Shown: positions 21,640 through 25,632 of the stretch, piece by piece
Layout: every line of letters begins with the position of its first letter
Position numbering within the stretch: the stretch's first letter is position 1
From: UBA5499 sp002426275
GTDB lineage: Bacteria > Bacillota > DTU084
DNA length: 25,632 nt
Assembly (NCBI GenBank): GCA_937888735.1
Contig: CALASN010000110.1
Location: 1 to 25,632 of the forward strand
Direction of reading: 5' to 3'
Notes under the pieces: generated by a model
What the model was told of the DNA's origin: nothing
The model's database searches: none
What the model saw: the letters and a program-made list of their open reading frames with translations, nothing else
Position numbers and translations under genes: made by a program

Positions 21640-22020
21640 TAAAATCCTCCTCTGAAGGAAAAATAGGGCCGTTTTAACCAATATTTAACAAATCGCTATG
21701 GGCTAACGGCAACTGGATCTGCTAGACTAATCATGTAAAGTGGGCGGTTCGGCTTTTCACAAGTTACCGTAACACTCGGAAGCAAAAATGTTCACTTTCA
21801 ATAGAGGATTTTTACCATTGAGCAGCGAAAATATAACTGTTTAAAAATTTTTCATGAGTATCCGTGGAAAAACGACGTTTAATAACATATTACTTCCGCG
21901 GATCTATACAATTGAAATTGCAAAGGAGGGATAAACTGTCCGCTACGGTGTTTTGATTAAGGAGAGAGGAATTTCACGGGGGAAAAACTTAGTCAATCTT
22001 TAAGCTGAAAGGAGAACAAC
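21640..22020 (+). other. Long leader / intergenic region before the NCS2 permease, partly structured
   Basis: About 380 bp without a gene. ATCCGTGGAA (21860-21869) pairs with TTCCGCGGAT (21894-21903) around a 24-nt loop. A second AAAGGAGGG (about 21922-21930) has no clear start codon after it. The conserved core of purine riboswitches is not recognised. No T-run follows the hairpin. Confidence 0.45.
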
Positions 22021-23325
22021 ATGCTAGAGAAATTATTCCATTTGAAAGAACGTGGAACCACAGCGCAAACTGAAGTCATTGCCGGCTTTACTACCTTTAT
22101 GACTATGGCCTATATAATTTTTGTTAACCCTGTAATCCTAAAAGATGCCGGCATGCCTCCGGAAGGTGTGATGACCGCCACGGCGTTAGTGGCCGCAATT
22201 ATGACCATAGCTATGGGTCTCTTTACAAACTATCCATTTGCGTTAGCAGCCGGAATGGGAATAAATAGTTTTGTTGCCTATACTTTGGTCCTTGACATGG
22301 GCCTTAGTTGGCAAACGGCTATGGGCATCATCTTCTGGGAAGGCTTAATCATTACAATTCTCGTTTTAACTCGCGTCCGGGAAGCGGTCATGAATGCTAT
22401 CCCCTTAGCGCTGAAACAAGCCATTGGCGTTGGAATCGGTTTATTCATAGCTTTCATTGGCCTAAAGCAAGCTGGCATTATGGTGCCCAATGACGCTACA
22501 ATCATCAGCTTAGGCAATTTGACTGCGCCTGCCACTATTGTTTCGCTAATTGGCTTGCTCATTACCATCATTTTTGTTGTTAAGAAAGTCAAGGGCGCTA
22601 TTCTGTGGGGAATCATCTCCACCGCAGTGATCGGTTTGCTTGTCACTATTTTCAGCAAAGTGACCGTCACTCCTATTCCCCAGCAAATCTTAACCAGCAA
22701 GCTCGATTTTTCAACAATCGGGAAGCTTGATATTGGAGGAGCAATGCAATTTGGCCTTCTTTCCACCATCTTCGCCCTGATGCTCTCTGATTTCTTCGAT
22801 ACCATGGGAACTGTGATCAGCGTCGGCGGGAAGGCTCATCTGGTTGAAGGCAACTCCATGCCCAGATTGCAAAACGTCTTATTAATTGACTCATTGGCAG
22901 CCATGGTTGGAGGCATCTTTGGCGCCAGCTCCGCTACCACTTACGTTGAGTCCACTGCCGGTGTGGCTGAGGGCGGACGTACAGGCCTTACAGCTGTGGT
23001 CACAGGGATCCTGTTCCTGCTGTCCATGTTCTTCGTTCCTTTGGCAGGAATCATTCCCTCAGCTGCTACGGCACCAGCATTGATCATCGTTGGGTTCCTC
23101 ATGCTGGGCGTGGTGAAAGAAATCAATTTTGAGAAATTGGATACAGCCATTCCCGCCTTTATCACCCTGCTAACTATTCCATTGACTTTCAGCATTGCCA
23201 ATGGCATTGGTTTGGGCTTCATCTCCTATACTTTGATTAAACTGTTCACCGGCAAGTACCGTGATGTGCATCCGCTGATGTACGTCGTTTCGATCTTGTT
23301 TTTCATTAACTTTTTCTTCCTTTAA
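22021..23325 (+). CDS. NCS2-family nucleobase permease (AzgA/PbuG group)
   Basis: A 434-residue inner-membrane transporter with about 12-14 helices. The N-terminal TEVIAGFTTFMTMAYIIFVNP, AAGMGINSFVAYTLV, ALKQAIGVGIGLFIAFIGLK and SDFFDTMGTVISVGGKA, GASSATTYVESTAGVAEGGRTG are signatures of the COG2252 purine permeases (adenine or guanine/hypoxanthine). Which base it takes cannot be told from sequence here. AAAGGAGAAC lies just before the ATG. A long upstream region may regulate it. No purine salvage gene is adjacent; a perfect 13-bp hairpin follows. Confidence 0.95.
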   Translation: MLEKLFHLKERGTTAQTEVIAGFTTFMTMAYIIFVNPVILKDAGMPPEGVMTATALVAAIMTIAMGLFTNYPFALAAGMGINSFVAYTLVLDMGLSWQTAMGIIFWEGLIITILVLTRVREAVMNAIPLALKQAIGVGIGLFIAFIGLKQAGIMVPNDATIISLGNLTAPATIVSLIGLLITIIFVVKKVKGAILWGIISTAVIGLLVTIFSKVTVTPIPQQILTSKLDFSTIGKLDIGGAMQFGLLSTIFALMLSDFFDTMGTVISVGGKAHLVEGNSMPRLQNVLLIDSLAAMVGGIFGASSATTYVESTAGVAEGGRTGLTAVVTGILFLLSMFFVPLAGIIPSAATAPALIIVGFLMLGVVKEINFEKLDTAIPAFITLLTIPLTFSIANGIGLGFISYTLIKLFTGKYRDVHPLMYVVSILFFINFFFL

Positions 23326-23327
23326 AC

Positions 23328-23360
23328 TGAAAGCCAGGGGTCTCTCTCCCCTGGCTTTCA
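23328..23360 (+). terminator. Hairpin terminator after the permease
   Basis: TGAAAGCCAGGGG (23328-23340) pairs perfectly with CCCCTGGCTTTCA (23348-23360), loop TCTCTCT. No strong T-tract follows, but stem strength and position support transcript end. Confidence 0.75.
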
Positions 23361-23541
23361 ACGAAAAATTCCGCGGAAATCAATTTTCATTGAGACTTGG
23401 AGACAATCTTTCCTGCTTGAAAGAAGACTTCATTCACAAAATTGCGCTCAATGACATTATTAAGTCTATCGAGAAAAACTTCAAACGTCCAATTTCTTAC
23501 ATAGTCCGCTCGATAAAAAAGGTAAAAATCCCTGTTGCACG

Positions 23542-23570
23542 TTGACGAAATATAGTTTGTATGATAAAAT
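23542..23570 (+). promoter_or_regulatory. Promoter of the tRNA-Trp gene
   Basis: TTGACG (23542-23547) and TAAAAT (23565-23570) with a 17-bp spacer, 12 bp before the mature tRNA start. Confidence 0.8.
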
Positions 23571-23582
23571 ATTAAATATCGC

Positions 23583-23658
23583 AGGGGAGTAGCTCAACTG
23601 GCAGAGCATCGGTCTCCAAAACCGAGGGTTGCGGGTTCAAGTCCTGTCTCCCCTGCCA
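23583..23658 (+). tRNA. tRNA-Trp (anticodon CCA)
   Basis: A 76-nt cloverleaf. The acceptor stem AGGGGAG (23583-23589) pairs with CTCCCCT (23648-23654), discriminator G, and the 3' CCA is encoded (23656-23658). The D arm is AGCTCAACTGGCAGAGC, the anticodon stem CATCGGT... with loop CTCCAAA gives CCA at 23616-23618, and the T arm has GGTTCAAGTCC. It is a single-gene transcript with its own promoter and terminator. Confidence 0.97.
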
Positions 23659-23707
23659 TTTTTTTCGAAACTAGATTTAATAGATAGCATAACGAAATTA
23701 CAAACTA

Positions 23708-23730
23708 AGAGGCCGAGAGCCTCTTTTTTT
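23708..23730 (+). terminator. Rho-independent terminator of the tRNA transcript
   Basis: AGAGGC, loop CGAGA, GCCTCT, then a run of T to 23730. Confidence 0.88.
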
Positions 23731-23887
23731 ATGCAAAAAAGAAATTTATCACCAACCAGATACGGCGCCAACAGGTCAGAATTGCAGTTTCCCTTGGAAA
23801 AAGGCAGTAATACCAGCTGCGCCATTTCCCTTTAGGCGACGGAGTGCTGCTTTGACGGTCGAACCTAGACTAGAATGGTTGATAGGT

Positions 23888-25054
23888 CTATTTAGCGTAA
23901 GGGTAGATCTTCACCCCTTGCACAACGCGATTGATCACGCCGCCGGCGCTGGGCGCATCTGGTTTCAGGCCTAAGGCCAGCGATCTAAACAGAGCCAACA
24001 GCTGTGCTGGAACAATAAAGAGCGGCGGCAAGATCGCGTCAGGCAGATCAGTCTTGGTCTCAAGCAACAGATCCGCGAACTGTGCGATTTCAGGCGTCGC
24101 TTTCTGGCAGATGGCCACAGTTTTATAGCCGATACCTTTTGCTTTAATTTCCCGCAGCAGATCCAGCTCATAACGGGCAACGAAGGGATCTGCGGAAAGA
24201 AACGTGACCACCACAGTGTCCTGATGGATTACTGCCATAGGGCCATGTCGCAGTCCCAGCATGCTCTCGGCTTTGCAGATTACTTTACCAGCTGTCATCT
24301 CTTGCACTTTCAGATGCCCTTCCCAGGCGGCCCCAAACAGAGCGTTGCTGCCTAAAAACACCGCTCTGGAAAAGCCTTCCCCTCCCAGTTCTGCTAAGGC
24401 GTCCGGCACCGTATGCAAGAGCTGCTCAGCGGCTGCCGCAAGCTGCTCCACCTGTCTTCTATATGTTTCCGTGTCAGCAAGATAAGCGAACCCTTGCGCA
24501 GCTATTACCATGCTGCTGTATGAACTGGTCATGGCAAGGGCTTTATCGTTAGTTTCGGGCGGCATCAAGACGAGCAGCGCCGGAGTCTTGCTTTCTTTAG
24601 CCAAAGCGGCTAACTCCCCATCCGGATTGCAGGTTACCACAATGTGATGAGCGAACTCAGGCCGCAGCTGGTTTGCCAGCGCGAAAGCAGCATTCCCTTC
24701 GGGACTATTCCCAGAGCGAGCGAACGAAATTAAGACAAATGGCTTTTTAGGGAAAAGACCCTCTGGATCTGTGACCAGATCTGTAGAGGGCCTGCTTTTC
24801 ACATCTTTGCCCAGCCGCTGACGGAGCAGCGTTTCCACGGATCTGCCTACATAATCTGACGTACCGGCTCCACTTAACAGCAGTTGTTGACCTGCGTCCA
24901 GCATTTGTGCGATTTCCGCTTTCTGCCTGCAAATAGTCTCCGCCGTTTTCCGCCAAGCAGCGGGTTGTTGCATCACCTCACGAGGCATATATTCGGTACC
25001 CAGACGCTCAGAGGCTTCTGAGGTCTGCCCTAGAATTCTCTCAAGTGCGTTCAT
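23888..25054 (-). CDS. SIS-domain sugar-phosphate isomerase/deaminase, AgaS-like
   Basis: A 388-residue cytoplasmic protein with two SIS domains. The first (about residues 40-215) has LLLSGAGTSDYVG and FARSGNSPEG, the phosphate-binding Ser-rich loops; the second (about 225-375) has LGSNALFGAAWEGHLKVQEM and ESMLGLRHGPMAVI. The layout and length match AgaS, which deaminates and isomerises galactosamine-6-phosphate in amino-sugar degradation, and relatives annotated as tagatose-6-phosphate ketose/aldose isomerase. No agaZ, PTS or other sugar gene is adjacent, so the substrate is uncertain. GGAGGATGAAGAT leads directly to ATG 25054. A weak promoter (TTGTCA near 25110 on the minus strand) is possible. 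Confidence 0.9.
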   Translation of the reverse strand: MNALERILGQTSEASERLGTEYMPREVMQQPAAWRKTAETICRQKAEIAQMLDAGQQLLLSGAGTSDYVGRSVETLLRQRLGKDVKSRPSTDLVTDPEGLFPKKPFVLISFARSGNSPEGNAAFALANQLRPEFAHHIVVTCNPDGELAALAKESKTPALLVLMPPETNDKALAMTSSYSSMVIAAQGFAYLADTETYRRQVEQLAAAAEQLLHTVPDALAELGGEGFSRAVFLGSNALFGAAWEGHLKVQEMTAGKVICKAESMLGLRHGPMAVIHQDTVVVTFLSADPFVARYELDLLREIKAKGIGYKTVAICQKATPEIAQFADLLLETKTDLPDAILPPLFIVPAQLLALFRSLALGLKPDAPSAGGVINRVVQGVKIYPYAK

Positions 25055-25285
25055 ATCTTCATCCTCCGCAATTCTGTTGATAAATACATATTCTTCACAA
25101 ACTTTGACAATCCTTCTTCACACAGCGCCGGATGGATCGTGAGCCGGTAAGGGGCGCTCCGCTGCTGTCCCTGGATGAATACAAGGCTCAAACCTTAGCT
25201 ACATTACGCACACATCTGGGAACGTTTTGAGTTACGCCGTCATTATAAGACCTCTTATCATACAGGCGCCTTTTTCAACATGTCT

Positions 25286-25438
25286 CTATTCAGCTCTGAG
25301 AGTTTCTCCTCTTGCCGCCTGTATTCCAACCATGATTACTCCCAAAAGTACAATCAGCACACCAACCAATTCCGAAGCTCTCAAGCTTTCTCCCCAAAGA
25401 AGCCAAGCAAGTAAAATTGTGAAAATTGGTGTAAAGCC
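25286..25438 (-). pseudogene. C-terminal remnant of an EamA/DMT-family transporter
   Basis: On the minus strand this frame reads GFTPIFTILLAWLLWGESLR, then a final hydrophobic helix ELVGVLIVLLGVIMVGIQAA and ends RGETLRAE with TAG at 25286-25288. This is the last two helices of an EamA (drug/metabolite transporter) protein. Upstream the same frame continues to about 25585 with a polar sequence unlike the family, and it has no good start codon; the other eight helices are missing. It is read as a truncated gene. The stretch 25055-25285 holds no supportable gene. Confidence 0.6.
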
Positions 25439-25632
25439 GCGCTCCTCACACTTCCCATCAGCCAACAGAGGCCTCCGAATGTCTGGGATATTCCCCCTTG
25501 TAATGGTTAGGATTTGCAGCTCAATCTTTACTCCTCTCTGGTTATGATAAGCCCCGATTTTAATATATACTGGACAGCATCAGTGTTCGGTTAAGCAAAG
25601 TTTTTTCTGCTTTCCCATCGAATTTTAAAGGA

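Noticed and set aside
21640..22020. Purine riboswitch upstream of the NCS2 permease
   Set aside because: The conserved three-way junction core sequences could not be found by eye. The region is kept only as an unassigned structured leader.
23629..23835. Open frames on both strands overlapping tRNA-Trp and its terminator
   Set aside because: They run through the tRNA and terminator and lack ribosome binding sites.
1..25632. CRISPR array, prophage or defence island
   Set aside because: No regularly spaced direct repeats, Cas-like proteins, phage structural genes or integrase were seen. The only defence-like candidate is the HEPN/MNT pair.

Overview
The window looks like chromosomal DNA of an endospore-forming member of the Bacillota (Firmicutes). 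The sequence reasons are a Spo0H-type sigma factor, a YpmA-like gene, consensus sigma-A promoters, strong AGGAGG ribosome binding sites, many TTG/GTG starts, a Bacillus-type SpeD and a DapF/DapL lysine pathway. One predicted secreted protein (3760-5040) has the composition of an outer-membrane beta-barrel and ends in phenylalanine. This hints at a two-membrane lineage (Limnochordia, Halanaerobiales or Negativicutes-like). That placement is inference; no rRNA or core phylogenetic marker is present.

Layout. 1-262: the 3' part of a group II intron that apparently lacks its reverse transcriptase and has landed on the end of a DtxR/MntR-family repressor gene. 254-3658: the repressor divergent from an iron-uptake operon, feoA-feoA-feoB-small Cys-rich membrane protein, with four perfect copies of one operator (GTTAG-N6-CTAAC). 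3760-5040: the candidate barrel protein. 5112-5944: decayed or non-coding DNA. 5945-9564: a DUF2164 gene, then dapF-dapL and a tightly coupled PLP enzyme of the YnbB family. 9691-10065: speD.

10255-11763 is an accessory patch: an IS1634-type transposase fragment, an AT-rich small secreted protein gene and about 800 bp without a convincing gene. 11806-16025 returns to housekeeping genes: sigH, an MgtC-family membrane protein, surE, several small proteins and D-Ala-D-Ala ligase. 16130-17173 is an L,D-transpeptidase with two peptidoglycan-binding domains. 17240-18981 holds an exported protein of unknown family, divergent from an unusual cis-prenyltransferase paralogue that lacks a key metal-binding residue. 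19081-19852 is a HEPN/MNT pair.

19933-21575, on the minus strand, holds a PduL phosphotransacylase, an FmdB-type zinc ribbon, a YjbQ-family protein and a small zinc-ribbon protein. Then follow an NCS2 nucleobase permease with a long unassigned leader (22021-23325), a tRNA-Trp gene with its own promoter and terminator (23583-23658), an AgaS-like SIS-domain sugar-phosphate enzyme (23888-25054, minus) and the C-terminal remnant of an EamA/DMT transporter.

The main functional themes are iron uptake under a local repressor, lysine and peptidoglycan precursor synthesis (dapF, dapL, ddl, L,D-transpeptidase, cis-prenyltransferase-like protein) and small-molecule metabolism. No CRISPR array, prophage or clearly new multi-gene system was found. 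The points most worth a second look are the intron/repressor junction, the operator array, the altered cis-prenyltransferase with its neighbour, the barrel protein and the transposon-flanked secreted protein.
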